Below, piece after piece: positions 32,392 through 43,229 of a DNA stretch of 64,000 nucleotides. The position numbers and the translations under genes were made by a program. The DNA is taken from contig CM059575.1 in the NCBI GenBank assembly GCA_030386875.1, forward strand, positions 44,794,859 to 44,858,858. The letters run 5' to 3'. Under the pieces are notes generated by a model that was not told the origin of the DNA, searched no databases, and saw only the letters and a program-made list of their open reading frames with translations. Position 1 is the stretch's first letter; each line of letters opens with the position of its first letter. This DNA comes from Morinoia aosen. Taxonomy: Eukaryota > Arthropoda > Malacostraca > Amphipoda > Talitridae.

Positions 32392-32992
32392 AAAGATTAA
32401 GAAACAGTAAGTAAAATGTGACGTAAAAAATAAAGAAGATGATACAGACTACAAAGTCAAGTTAAAAGTAAAGACATTCCTACTTATAGTAAAATTTAAG
32501 AAATAGAGAGAAACTAAAACACACAGAGATTATTAGTCTAAAATTATTTAAAATCTAGAATGATTTCATAAGGAGATGGCTAACTCAGTCCATGAGTGGG
32601 AGCATTAGAGATCATAAATTGCGAATAGTGTAGTTACAAGGCTGTCATACCAGTGGTATCTGCATATAACACATACGATATAGCAAAGAACGAAGTGGAT
32701 TAGAATCGAAGTGACAGCGAAGTTATTTAATTAATATAAAGATCTTGAGTATCTAGATTATTTTCAGATTTTGAGACAGGTGGTAACATAATATTTAAAT
32801 CAGAGTAGAAAATCCGGCATGAGCCTTCTATGAATAATGAGAAAAAGTAGATAAAAAACAATTTAGTGAGCAGTAAAACAAAGTTGCAAATTCTGCGTGG
32901 TTGCTTTGAAGAGCCAAAGGCGATTCTATCAGAAAACAAAAGAAACCATGTGGACAGAGATCAAAATGCTATTAAATTCAGTACATAAGTCT

Positions 32993-33790
32993 CTAATTAC
33001 GAATAATTTCTTCTGAGGACTTGCCGACACGTTGTAGTAAGTACTGGTCAAGTGATTCAGGTGTGTTGATGGTGTGAGGTCTAGGAGTTTCTTGTCCAGG
33101 TATCCGAGGAGAGTAGACGTTGATATTACCATCCAGAGTTCTTGCGAGACCTATTTTGTCGGGAAATTTTCGTTTGGCCAATCTCAGAGTGTACATAATA
33201 TTAGCTCGCGAAGGGATGAGGTATTCGTTTACGTAGAATTTCGGCTTGGTCACTCGGCAGGCTGACAAAACTTCTTGTTTCTTTTCGTATTGTCGTAGCT
33301 CAAAGGTAATGTTTCTCCTATCGACGTTTCCAGGGGCAGGTTTTTTACCCAGTCTAGTCGCTGTAGTGATGTCAGAGTTACTAAGATTGACGTTGATTTG
33401 GTCCTTCAGGAGCTCCCGCACAGTTTGTCTACAGTCTTCATCAGAATGTGATTGCGGTAGTTCCCCTGTGATAACCAGAGTGCATTTACTGTTTTCCAAC
33501 TCTTCCCGTTCTTCTTTCCTTTCGAATTGCTCTAGACGGGAGACTAGCCTGTCTATCTTTTTATTTTGCTCTTCAATCACTGCCTTTTGATTTGATTCTT
33601 TTTTCGTTAGTGTTTCAATCATCGTTTTCAAGTCACTAATTTCACTTTGAAATTTCTCCATTACTGAGTTAAAGTGATCAATTATGATGGAGGCCATTTG
33701 CTTATTTGGTTTTGACAGGTTTTGTATGTCTGGACAGTCAAGCTCCAGCGTACCCTCATTGTTCTTCTTGTTTGCCTTTCTGTCCGCCAT
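32993..33790 (-). CDS. LINE2 ORF1 protein (coiled coil, nucleic-acid binding)
   Basis: I place the start at the ATG 33790-33788 (MADRKANKK); upstream codons are open but begin without ATG. After a charged N-terminus, a long heptad-rich coiled coil (HFNSVMEKFQSEISDLKTMI through LVSRLEQFERKEEREELE, ~50-120) leads to a domain with CTLVITGELPQ, ITTATRLGKK, ITFELRQYEKK and YTLRLAKRKFPDKIGLARTL. The arrangement is that of L1/CR1-type ORF1 proteins, which trimerise and bind element RNA. The frame is open over ~265 codons. About 600 bp separates it from the ORF2 start. Confidence 0.8.
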   Translation of the reverse strand: MADRKANKKNNEGTLELDCPDIQNLSKPNKQMASIIIDHFNSVMEKFQSEISDLKTMIETLTKKESNQKAVIEEQNKKIDRLVSRLEQFERKEEREELENSKCTLVITGELPQSHSDEDCRQTVRELLKDQINVNLSNSDITTATRLGKKPAPGNVDRRNITFELRQYEKKQEVLSACRVTKPKFYVNEYLIPSRANIMYTLRLAKRKFPDKIGLARTLDGNINVYSPRIPGQETPRPHTINTPESLDQYLLQRVGKSSEEIIRN

Positions 33791-34120
33791 CTTGTGAGAA
33801 AGGAGACACTTGCGAAAAAGAAGCAAGGGTTGAGTGCTATTTTGAGGGAATATCACACTTTTTGTTCGATTGTTTGGATTTTGGTTAGATGAAATTTACT
33901 TTCAGATTCTCATGGTCTGAGTGAGCACTCTTCTTGGTTAGAAATGCATGTTCATTAACCAATTGTGCACTTTGATTCCGTGCAAAGACAAAGACAAAGC
34001 TTTCTGATTTACCACGTAAGATGAACATCAACATTATACGAACATCAAAAATTATATGATCGTAATTATAATTACAACTCAAGATTATAATTGTCTCCCC
34101 ATTGAAATTTCATACATACT
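33791..34120 (-). other. LINE2 5' untranslated region
   Basis: Non-coding AT-rich sequence between the ORF1 ATG and the right 13-bp direct repeat (34121-34133). I see no promoter motif I would defend. Confidence 0.5.
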
Positions 34121-34184
34121 ACAGTACATTCGAACACGCTGGGCAGCCAAACCCCGTAGGGGGGTTCAGCTGCCCACCCATTAT

Positions 34185-34482
34185 GGTCGTGGTAGCCGTC
34201 GTGCTCGTCGTAGCCGTGAGACTAGCGAACTTGCCTCCGTCCAGGCAAATCCTGGTTAAAGTCCCGGCGCTGGTGGCGATTTTCTCTGTTGGGTATAGGG
34301 GAAAAATTCCAAGCACAATATCCCACTCTACCCAGGTGTCTGAAATGGGTACCGGTCTTGACCGGGGGAAAGCGTAATGGCGTCCTGGCGTTAGTTATAA
34401 GGCATTTGAAAATCCAATGTATAAGGTGATAGGTATCAGGCTTGAAATTGAAAATAAAGCATCCATAGATGCCTTCATTTTT
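34185..34482 (+). mobile_element. tRNA-derived SINE, copy A (diverged head)
   Basis: The body matches the other SINE copies: GGCGATTTTCTCTGTTGGGTA, CCCACTCTACCCAGGTGTC, AATGGGTACCGGTC, GTTATAAGGCATTTGAAAATC and GAAAATAAAGCATCCATAGATGCC. The tRNA-like head is altered (GTCGTAGCCGTGAGACTAG..), so its A and B boxes are poor. It ends in an A-rich tail near 34485. Confidence 0.8.
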
Positions 34483-34633
34483 AAAAAAAATATATTATGG
34501 CCGGACGCCTTACCCACGCTGAAACCCCCTGAGGTACCAACGCAGCGCGCCCGGCCATATTGCAGTTTCTTCATCTACAACCTTCCAATACGATATCACG
34601 CTTGGCTACAGTGCATTACTGCGTGGCTTCCTG

Positions 34634-36016
34634 TTAAATCTCAGAAAATAGTTTGCACCTCTCCAGGAACAGCTGCAACGCTGCTGCGTTAAAGCCTGAG
34701 CGCTCGTTTTCCCTGAGTATTCCAATTAACACATCCTTCGCGCAGCCACGAAGATTTTGGAAACACACATTGCGTATAGCAGAGTATCTTGGACATTCAG
34801 CAAGAAAATGCACGACAGTCAGAGGAACACGGCACCGTTCGCATTGCGGCTGCGGCTGTCGCTCCATGAGGTGGCCGTGCGTTATGCGAGTATGGAAGAT
34901 GCGGAGGCGGGAGAGTATCACCTCCATTCGACGAGCACGGCAGCTAGATGATGACCACTCTCGGACAGTGGGCTTAATGTTTCTCAATTTATTGTTAGTT
35001 GTGGCCGTCCAGTTTCGCTGCCACAGATCCTTCACCACCGCCTTGATGCGAGGATAATAATCACGGGAAGGGACCATCAAATTTAGTGTTTTCTCACTTG
35101 ACCCAGCAGCTTGCTTAGCTTCCCGGTCTGCCCTCTCATTGCCGGATATCCCCACAAGCGCGAGCCCCCAGCATACCTCGACACTCTTCTGTTCATTTAC
35201 GAACTGTGCCAGTTTTGTGACGATCTCCGCAATAATAGGGTGGGTGCTGTTGTGCATTTGAGCAGCATCTATTACACTTTTCGAGTCCACGAAGATGGTG
35301 AAAGAGTGATATGCGTGCTCCTCAATCAGCTGTAGCGCTTGCATCACACCATACAGCTCCGCTGAGAAAATCGAGGTCTCTGGGAGCAGTCTCCAAGCCC
35401 TCACCAATTCCCCGGACACAGCGGCGCAGCCAACAGCATCTCCTGTCTTTGAGCCGTCTGTATAAATCTTCACAGAGTTTGCATGTTTCTCCAGTATATG
35501 CTCCATGAAAATTCCCTTCAGGATGTTAACCGGCATCGACTCCTTTTTAGGCATTCGACATCCAGGGCAGAAACTTTCCACAGGGACACCCCATGTCGGA
35601 GAGCAGTGAAAAAGCACAGGTTGCACTCTCATGGGTCCCAGCTGCATGGCGGCCGTCAGCGCAGGATAGTTTAGTGATGATGGCAGACAATATGGGAAAG
35701 GCAGATGTCGCCCGGAAGGCGCGTGCACGCTTCTCCATGTAGGAGACAGAGGCAGCTGATCTAGACGGGCCAGGTACTGTAGGCTCAGTTGCACACGGCG
35801 GAGCCAAAGTGGGGGTTCTCCACTCTCCACACACAAACTGGCCGACGGGGAGGTCCGAAAGGCGCCAGTGCAAAGCCTTATGGTCGTGTGGTGCACTGGG
35901 TCTAGCGCTGATAACGAAGTTTCCCTTGCATACTGGTATATAGTGCAATCATAGTCCAGCTTACTTCTGATCAGGGTTCTGTATAGGCGCAGCAACGTTA
36001 CACGGTCAGCGCGCAA
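34634..36016 (-). pseudogene. LINE3 ORF2 RNase H and C-terminal region
   Basis: About 460 codons open to the stop at 34634. The first part is RT thumb (LLRLYRTLIRSKLDYDC). RNase H follows: KIYTDGSKTGD, FSAELYGVMQAL, FVDSKSVIDA and GISGNERADREAK. The block before GISGNE reads CWGLALV instead of the usual W(V/L)PSHV, so the local sequence has drifted. A C-terminal CERCRVPLTVVHFLAECPRY zinc-like cluster matches the I/R1 type. The frame begins at a short tandem duplication (CACGGTCAGCGC repeated at 36000-36030) that breaks it from the RT. Confidence 0.82.
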
Positions 36017-36023
36017 TACACGG

Positions 36024-37482
36024 TCAGCGCAATAGGTTCATTCGCCTATTGCAGTCAGACTTCAGCGCGGCCAGGTGGGGTTTCCACGATAGCTTGTCGT
36101 CAATAGTCAGACCCAGAAATTTAGCACTATGAGCAAAGCTTATCTGTACTCCCCGGAGAAGTAGCTGTGGAGGGTCACGTTGGCAGCGTCCCTGAAAGTG
36201 CAGGGCTACAGTTTTCCCAGTGGAGAAAACGAAGCCATTTTCCGTCACCCAGTCATTCACACCGTTGATTGCCAACTGCACTCTGCGCGACAGTGCCGGT
36301 AAATACGCTGATGAAGAGTAGATCATGAAGTCATCGACGTACAATAACGACGAGACATCGGCTGGCAGTGTGGAGGTGATGTCATTTACGGCCAGAGAGA
36401 AGAGGGTACAGCTCAGCACACTACCCTGGGGTAGACCCTCCTCCTGGGTTTGACAAGGCAACAATATGGTTCCCACTTTTACACGAAAACTTCTCTCCTG
36501 GAGGAACTGCTGGACAAAGAAGGCCAAATTGCCCCGAAGGCCACATCCATAAACACGTTGGAGGAGCCCATGTCTCTAAACGGTATCATAGGCTTTGTGC
36601 AGGTCGAAAAGACACATAAGTTCTGCTTGCGGGCCGCTATATTTTGGACCAGATGACTCTGCAGTCTCACGACTGCATCCGTGGTCCCCCGAAGCTGCCT
36701 GAAGCCAAACTGGGCAGGATTCACGATTTCCTCCGCTTCCAGCCATCGGACAAGGCGAATGTTTACGATCCTCTCCAATAGCTTGCACACACAACTCGTT
36801 AGGGCGGTCGGTCGGTAGCTGTCTGTACAGGTGGCCGGTTTCTGGGGTTTGGCAAAGGCAAGGACTGTTGCAGTGCGCCAATCCTTTGGAAATACACGTG
36901 GTGGTCCAGACCTTATTGAATATATAAAGTAGCTGGCGTAAGGCTGTTGAATGCATCCTCTTGAGCATCTGATAATGAATTCCATCAGGGCCCGGTGCAG
37001 TGTCCTTGCAAGTTCTTAAGGTGCGGTAGATTTTAAGAAAGGTGATAGGCTCGCTGTACGAAAAGACTGCTTCTGTTGCGAAGTCCGGTTTATTTTGTTC
37101 TCTTTAGTGTTTTTGCGCTCGAAAAGCAGGGGGGTATTGAGCTTCGCTACTATTGTGCGCGAAGCGATCAGCCAGCGCCGCCGCCAACCGCCGAGGATCC
37201 GCCGTGAGTATGCCGTTCAACTCCAGACAGGGCCTGCCACAGCTATATTTTCCTTTCATCTTACCCACACGTTGCCAAATTTTGGTCATAGGCGTATCGG
37301 AATTTAGGCTGCTAACATATCTACCCCACGAGCTCCACCTAGCAGCGTCTTTGATGAATTGGGCCTTGGCTCTCGCTCGCTTGTACGCAATCAAATCCGC
37401 TAGCTCGCCGGTACGCCTAGAGCGTCTCAGGGCTTGCAACCGCTCAAAGTTTGCCCCAGCGCAGTCATTGTTTCACCAAGGG
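36024..37482 (-). pseudogene. LINE3 ORF2 RT domain, several frameshifts
   Basis: The linker region (RRTGELADLIAYKRARAKAQF) and RT motifs occur in three different frames: DSYRPTALTSCVCKLLE and PAQFGFRQLRGTTDAV, then CLFDLHKAYDTV, then GLPQGSVLSC and LLYVDDFMIYSSS. The YVDD box is intact, but frameshifts near 36900 and 36620, a stop near 36575 and a TGA at 37475-37473 (in VPW-NN) prevent expression. Confidence 0.8.
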
Positions 37483-37486
37483 ACAC

Positions 37487-39498
37487 TGTCGAGTCTTACA
37501 AGACGCGAAATTTCAAAAAAATTTTCATGCAACATTTTGCGGATCCGCGCTGGTCCGCAAGACTGACGCCAGCGTTCTATTTGGTTGAAGTGCGTGGGAA
37601 GAACAGGTTCCCGGATAATCTTAAGTTTCTGTGTCTTTTTAGTGTGATATGTCAGAAAATTATTAATCCAAAAGTGTCCTTGAACTAGCTATATCGTCGA
37701 TTGTCACAGTGTATCTTTGTGTTTGACAGCGGTGAACAGCCGGTTCCTAGAGCATTCAAGGGTGTTTCTGGCAGCCGGCAGACCACCCACATTGAGCCAG
37801 ACTAGCCGTTGTGATGTTGTGAATCTAGTGCGTTCTATAGCCAGTATGCTGCAGTGTAATGCTAGAAATGTCAGATTCTAGATAAACAGTAATATAGCAG
37901 AACACTGAATGTGTGATTTTACAGATTTGTCTGTTGAATAATTTTGACTCTGAGGTTAGGCTTAATACGTGCATTCTCATGCTAGGATTTGACAACTCGG
38001 ATGGTGCACGCTAGAGTATCATACAGGTCCAGTGAATGTGTGGTTTTCACAGGTTTGCCTGTTAAATAATTTTGACTCTAAAGTTGAGCTGAATATTGAA
38101 CTTCAGTTTAACCCATGACAACTCGAACATGCATAGCTCAAAATTTTATTAAGAAAAAGATATAAAATAAAGTAAAATATTTTGTCAATCTGTTGGCTCC
38201 TCACCTATGGGCTGTGCTGGGAAAGTTGCGCCAGTCAGTAAGGTGGAAGCCTAAAGTTAAAGCATTCTCAAATGTAGACTGAGAATAGGCACAGAAATTT
38301 ATGAGACCACTAGCCCATGTGATTTGTGTTTTCAAGGCGACGTTGGTCAATGTGTACTTGTTGCCTTGTATTTAAATTAAGCCATTTAAAAACTGGCGAG
38401 CCGTGTCAAACCTTTTCAGTATTAGGCTAGTCAATGAGATAGCCGCTTTTATTTTAATGATAGGATTTCTTGACAATGACTGATCTGCTGTAACCTAATT
38501 AGCTTGTCCCTGCATCAGAGACCTAATCTTTAATCATTTCCCTTCCCACAGGTAGAGCAAAGAAAAATAAGTAGTCATTCCTCTTGTAGGTGGAAATAGG
38601 CTATTCCGAGTTTTTCTAGCGTGAGGGACCTTCCCCCACCGTCTGTAAGTATTCTAAAGCGTTGTCAGATTGTTCAATCGAGGATGCAACCGTTGCCTTT
38701 GTAGCACTTGACTATACAAACAGTTGGAGGAAGCCGGTACCTAAATTTAAAATTAGTATGTTAACGTGCTGACTCAGACGCTAAAAACGTTGTAATCAAT
38801 GTGGGTATGAGTAGGCTGTCCTCCTTTGGTCCTGTGCGTGTATTGCAAATGTGTTTTTTTAAACGTGTTTTCCAGCAATGTGTTCTTTAGCAGGGTGTTC
38901 TTTGGCAATGTGTTCCTTGGCTAGAGAAAATTATTTTCTTCCTTGTCAATGCAACAGAAATTTTTTCTTGTTTCATGAACTTCTTTCCTAGCTTACTGTT
39001 TCCGTGCACCTTGTGCATAGATTCCGCGTTCACTCAACCCCATACTAAATGGTGCCTTCCTCTTTCCTCTCTTGGAACATCTTTATCGTGGTTAAGGGAG
39101 GCTAAAACTTTCTTATTTAATAATAATAATCCCCTGACCATGTCTCATGGCCACTCTCTTATTGCTCCCCTGTCATTAGAATATCATGCCTAGTGCTAGC
39201 ATTATTCAATTGCCTCTTATGTCTCACTCAGCTAATTCTCATGTACCTTCGAGGTATGAATTTCCTTTCTTGTTATGCGGTACTATATATGTTAACTGGT
39301 CAGTCGACTATGATCTTAAATTAGGAATTCTCTTGTCATGCAATCGCTGGTCCGAGTCTGAACTATACCTGTCTGTGCAGTTCACGGCGTCACGGATACC
39401 GAAATAAAGAAAGAGTCACAAGCCCCTTTTTTGTCCGTCCTCGCCCGTTAACCCGCGTTGCTGTAGCGAAGATCATAATCCGCAAAGAAACGCGATAG
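37487..39498 (-). mobile_element. R element copy 3 (non-autonomous, hairpin-ended)
   Basis: In plus coordinates it starts TGTCGAGTCTTACAAGACGC and ends AAGAAACGCGATAG(ACA). Its sequence is the reverse complement of 43230-45158 and 46030-48834: shared strings include the GAACAGCCGGTTCCTAG region, TGAGGGACCTTCCCCCA and GAAGATCA(A/T)AATCC. ACAC at 37483-37486 and 39499-39502 is the target duplication, and removing the element restores the LINE3 frame. It encodes no protein. It contains a short retroposon 3' piece at about 38957-39135. Confidence 0.82.
38957..39135 (+). mobile_element. Short retroposon 3' fragment, third copy
   Basis: TTCTTGTTTCATGAACTTC, ATAGATTCCGCG and CCATACTAAATGGTGCCTTC match the complete copies at 57182-57506 and 61403-61762. 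It ends AGGGAGGCTAAAA and a TAA-repeat tail. I could not see a clear target duplication, and the 5' part found in the other copies is missing. Confidence 0.65.
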
Positions 39499-39501
39499 AC
39501 A

Positions 39502-39845
39502 CGGTACTTTAGTGCACCACCGCGTGACATCGGGATAGCAGCACTAGCAGCATTCTTGAGGTTACCGTTAAATCGCTCCACCATATCGTCAACTTCCAGC
39601 AGATCATTCATTTCTTCCATCTGGGTTAGGGCTTCAAAAGTATTCCAGTTGGCACGCTTCATGCAGTATCGAGGTTCCACTCACTCTGGAGAAAACTCCC
39701 TCACTTCCATAACAATGGGGAAGTGGTTACTGCCATGAGCATCATCCAGCACGCTTCACAGAATATAGGGGAACATATCTGGAGTGCTGAAACTGAGGTC
39801 AATGACTATCAAGAGAATGAGCGGATCTAACACCAAACAATATAT
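39502..39845 (-). pseudogene. LINE3 endonuclease C-terminus and linker
   Basis: The minus strand encodes VIDLSFSTPDMFPYI, DDAHGSNHFPIVMEV (the SDH box reads SNH) and WNTFEALTQMEEMNDLLEV through NAASAAIPMSRGGALKY. This joins the RT linker beyond the R element. Two in-frame stops occur. Confidence 0.75.
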
Positions 39846-39850
39846 TCCAT

Positions 39851-40490
39851 AGATAACACATGAAGGTACCCAGCTGCATACTCCGGAATAAAAAGGAACC
39901 CCACTTTAGACAACACTGGCAACAGGTATTCACGGATGAAGACAACGAAAACTTTAACCACGAATACATCGAAGAAATAGAATCATACGTTTCAAATAAT
40001 CATAATGAAATAATTTCATACCATACAAGGGACATCAGCAGATTCCACAACTTGCGATTTACACCCATAACAATAAACGAATTCAACAGAACCTTAAGAA
40101 CATTCAAACAGCTAGCTCCAGGACTCACAGGAATAACCACCATACAGATCAAGAATCTTCCAGACAATATGAAACACTATCTAGTCTACATTTCCAACCA
40201 AGCAATGCAAGCTGGATACTTTCCAGATAAATTAAAATTAGCCATCATGATTTCCTGCCGAAATCCAACGCATCCCAACATCATGTATAAAACTACAGAC
40301 CTATTTCACTTCTGGATGTCCATGGGAAAATACTTGATAAAATACTGGACAATAGACTTTACAAAGAACTGCTGCAACAGGATAAACTTCACCAAAAAAA
40401 CATGGATTCAGAAATGAAAGAGGAACTCACACCGCACTAGCAATACTACACGAATCAATAGCTATACATCTGGCAAACAAATATAAGAAA
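39851..40490 (+). pseudogene. LINE4 RT N-terminal part
   Basis: Residues such as FRQHWQQVFTDEDNENF, ITINEFNRTLRTFKQLAPG, IKNLPDNMKHYLV and QAMQAGYFPDKLK are RT finger motifs. After ~40255 the frame shifts: NYRPISLLDVHGKILDKIL and HGFRNERGTHTALAILHE appear in neighbouring frames with stops. No endonuclease is seen upstream. Confidence 0.75.
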
Positions 40491-40611
40491 AGAAAAAAGA
40501 AAAAAAGAAAAAATGTGTATTTCCAAGTTGTCACATGAGATACATGCCAACATATTGGCTTTTAAAAGTTTCTTAATATAGGACATCCTAAAACAAATGT
40601 TCCATAAGAGG

Positions 40612-40812
40612 AGTACTAATTGACAAACCATCCGAGGTGTACAAGTAGATAAGCCATACGAGGCATAATAATAGACAAACTATACGAGGTGTACTAATAG
40701 ACAAGCTATCAGAGGTGTACAAATAGATAGACCATACGAGGCAGATTAATAGACAAAATATACGAGGCGTACTAATAGACAAACCATACGTGGCGTGCCA
40801 ATAGTCTATCTC
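40612..40812. repeat. 26-bp minisatellite, about seven units
   Basis: Units resemble GACAAACCATACGAGGTGTA followed by CTAATA, with variants (AGATAAGCC, GGCATAATAATA). Open frames across it on the minus strand merely reflect the 26-bp period and are not genes. Confidence 0.85.
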
Positions 40813-41229
40813 TGTCAAGGGTAGTTGAATGAGAAATGAAAAATATGTCCTAAAAATATGCAAAGCCCTATCACCACCAAAAACATATTTCATATCTTCT
40901 CGATATTCACCACATCATGCGGACATGGGTACATGGGATAAAATAGAGATACAGTGTAAGCCGGTTACCACTCATGATTGACAAATATCTACAAAATATT
41001 GGTAGAAATGGGTAAACAATTATATACTCAATATCAAAATTCATAGCTTGTACAACATACGGACAGAAAGATAATTTTACTACGATTCATATGCTCAAAT
41101 TGCACTTTATTTCATTAGTTATATAACTTATATTTGACATTAATCCGATTCACAGAAACGCCCTCTGGGGAAGTGATAGATCTATTTTTGAATCATTTCG
41201 CTAGTGCAATAAAATTTATTAACCGGATG

Positions 41230-41350
41230 GTTTTTGCGTAAAGAAATGAAATAGAAACATGTATATCTATATATGTAGATACATATATATACCTACACAC
41301 GTACACACACATATTAATATATATACTTATTGAAATGAAATATTAGAAAA
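41230..41350. repeat. AT-rich simple repeat
   Basis: TATATATGTAGATACATATATATACC-type sequence with CACAC runs; a simple repeat inside the LINE4 gap. Confidence 0.6.
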
Positions 41351-41501
41351 AAATACATATATAAAATAAAAGATAAAAGCAACCTACCATCTACTACATA
41401 AGATAGATATAGTCATGAGAGACAGTTCAAAAGCATTTGATAAAGTTTAGACAGTGGGCCTTAAATACAAAATCATGCAACTTGACTTTCCTACACTATT
41501 T

Positions 41502-43225
41502 CCCAGGTAACAAAATTTATTTACCTAATATTGAGCCAATATACAGTCTCAATATTGACTGGATATTCAAAATGAACATTTGGGCAATACCTTATTTTGG
41601 AAAATTCGATTGATATTAGAAAAATATATTGGCCCAATAACAATATTATTATCAACCCAATATCAACTAATTATTGTGTCAATATTGACTTGATAATGAA
41701 GTGTTCCCTACAATAACATTGGCTTAATACTCAATTCCTGATAGGTTTATATTTGTAAAACATATGGCTCCGATAATGATAATTTCACTAACCCAATAAT
41801 AGGTAATTATTCTGTCACTATGGACTTGATATTGAGGTGTTCATCAGGAACATATTGCCCTGTGAGGTCTAGTGTCGATGCTGCTTTAGGAATTGATTTG
41901 CGACTGCAACGAGTGCAGCAGCGACCTTTATTACTTACTCTTACGTCTCCTGCAGTTCGAATCGGTTATACGCTTTTTAGAATTTAGCGCTTCTTTCGTG
42001 GATAATTTTACATATGCACATACTAGTATTACTGAACACAAATGGACTAAAACTGAGTTTGAGGGGTATCTAAGGTAGGGTACTACAGGCCCAATACTTA
42101 TTTTCTGACATCAAGTGGATATTGGTAGAATATATTGTCCCAATAATAATTTATTTTTAACCCAGTATCAGCTCATTACTGTGTCACTATCAACTTGATA
42201 TTGAGGTGTTTCTTTAAACAACACTTTGGCTCAATAATTAATTTCTAATATCGCATCAATATTCAGACGGGTTCAAAGACGAGAAATATATATAATTCTG
42301 ATAACTATGTTATCCGATGTACATACCTACACACCTACAAGACTATGAATTAAACTGCATTCAAAATTTGTCTAAAATCCATGACTACAAACCTCTTTGG
42401 CATCGCAGTCCAAATTTTGTGTCGCACGTACGTACCAGTGGTCGGGCAACCTGTACTAAGCAGCATCTATACATTCATCTAAGCAGCATATATATGCGGG
42501 ATTGAAAAATTGCATGAAAGCGCTATACTCAAAGAATGATGCATGCAATATGGGTTATATGGTATGAATAGGCCTACTCAATACCTTCGTTACGAAATTA
42601 AGTCATTTATATCATCTATATAAATGACTTTATATCATCTTAATTCAATATATAGACATTTATTGCTATAGTAATATATGACAAATGATTTTAGCATATT
42701 TTTTGAAAAAATTAGACCTTCGAAACTCATTGGACGACTGAAAAAACAAGAACTGTGAATCTATGATTACAGTAAATCTGAATATATATATTATTGCAAC
42801 GTATTCACATTTCTTGATATCTGTCAATTATATCTGCACTCATTAATGACTGCAATAACTATTCATTAACTTTATTAGTACATTTAAACAAATTACTCCG
42901 TATTATTGGCGTACAATATCAACCCAATATTTGGGCAATAATAATTTATATTATAAAATTTTTTATTAAATTGCGAAATTTTTAACTATTATGAGATAGT
43001 TTCCACTTATATGAATATCGTACATATATATATATACACTGTTAGTTTGATATTAGAAATAAAACTATTTACTACATTGTCCCAATAACAAGTTGATATC
43101 ATAAATAAATATTTTTTTTTCGATATTGTCTTGTTATTAGCCTATTATTGTAATCCAAGATTCCAATATCAGGTCAATAAACAATTATTAACCCAATATT
43201 GGCCTAATAATTTCTTGCTACCTGG
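41502..43225. mobile_element. Non-autonomous TIR element with internal AATATTG repeats
   Basis: The ends are inverted: CCCAGGTAACAAAATTTATT on the left, and CCAGGTAGCAAGAAATTATT read inward from the right. The interior repeats strings like CCAATATCAACTAATTATTG, GTCAATATTGACTTGATA and TTGATATTGAGGTGTTC several times. ATTT (41498-41501) and ATTA (43226-43229) flank it and may be a slightly changed 4-bp duplication. It lies exactly at the end of R copy 1. No transposase is present and the superfamily is not assigned. Confidence 0.7.
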
Positions 43226-43229
43226 ATTA

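Larger units (their letters stand above)
7744..34120 (-). mobile_element. LINE2: CR1/L2-like non-LTR retrotransposon, split by two later insertions
   Basis: The parts read on the minus strand in order: 5' UTR, ORF1 (33790-32993), ORF2 endonuclease and RT (32391-30070), then RT thumb and C-terminus (14135-13423), then the last codons and stop (7871-7853). The gaps are filled by LINE1 (7872-13412) and gypsy A (14136-30064). Removing each insertion plus one target copy restores the reading frame at the junction. A 13-bp direct repeat, ACAGTACATTCGA, at 7731-7743 and 34121-34133 is the likely target duplication and would make the copy full length. No RNase H domain follows the RT, and ORF1 has a coiled coil, which suits CR1/L2-type LINEs. 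The copy is inactive: it has frameshifts, a changed RT active site and a SINE fragment insertion. Confidence 0.85.
34590..39845 (-). mobile_element. LINE3: decayed I-like LINE, 5'-truncated, split by R copy 3
   Basis: Minus-strand order: end of endonuclease (39845-39502), RT (37482-36024), RNase H and C-terminus (36016-34634). An R element fills 37487-39498; taking it out with one ACAC copy rejoins the frame at ..GALKYR and VPW... The endonuclease N-terminus and any ORF1 are missing, so the copy was truncated near 39845. Frameshifts, stops and a short tandem duplication show it has long been inactive. Confidence 0.82.

Noticed and set aside
40588-40893. A 101-codon minus-strand open frame with repeated SLSISTPRI-like blocks
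   Set aside because: The repetition comes from the 26-bp minisatellite read in one frame; there is no start context, domain or homologue.
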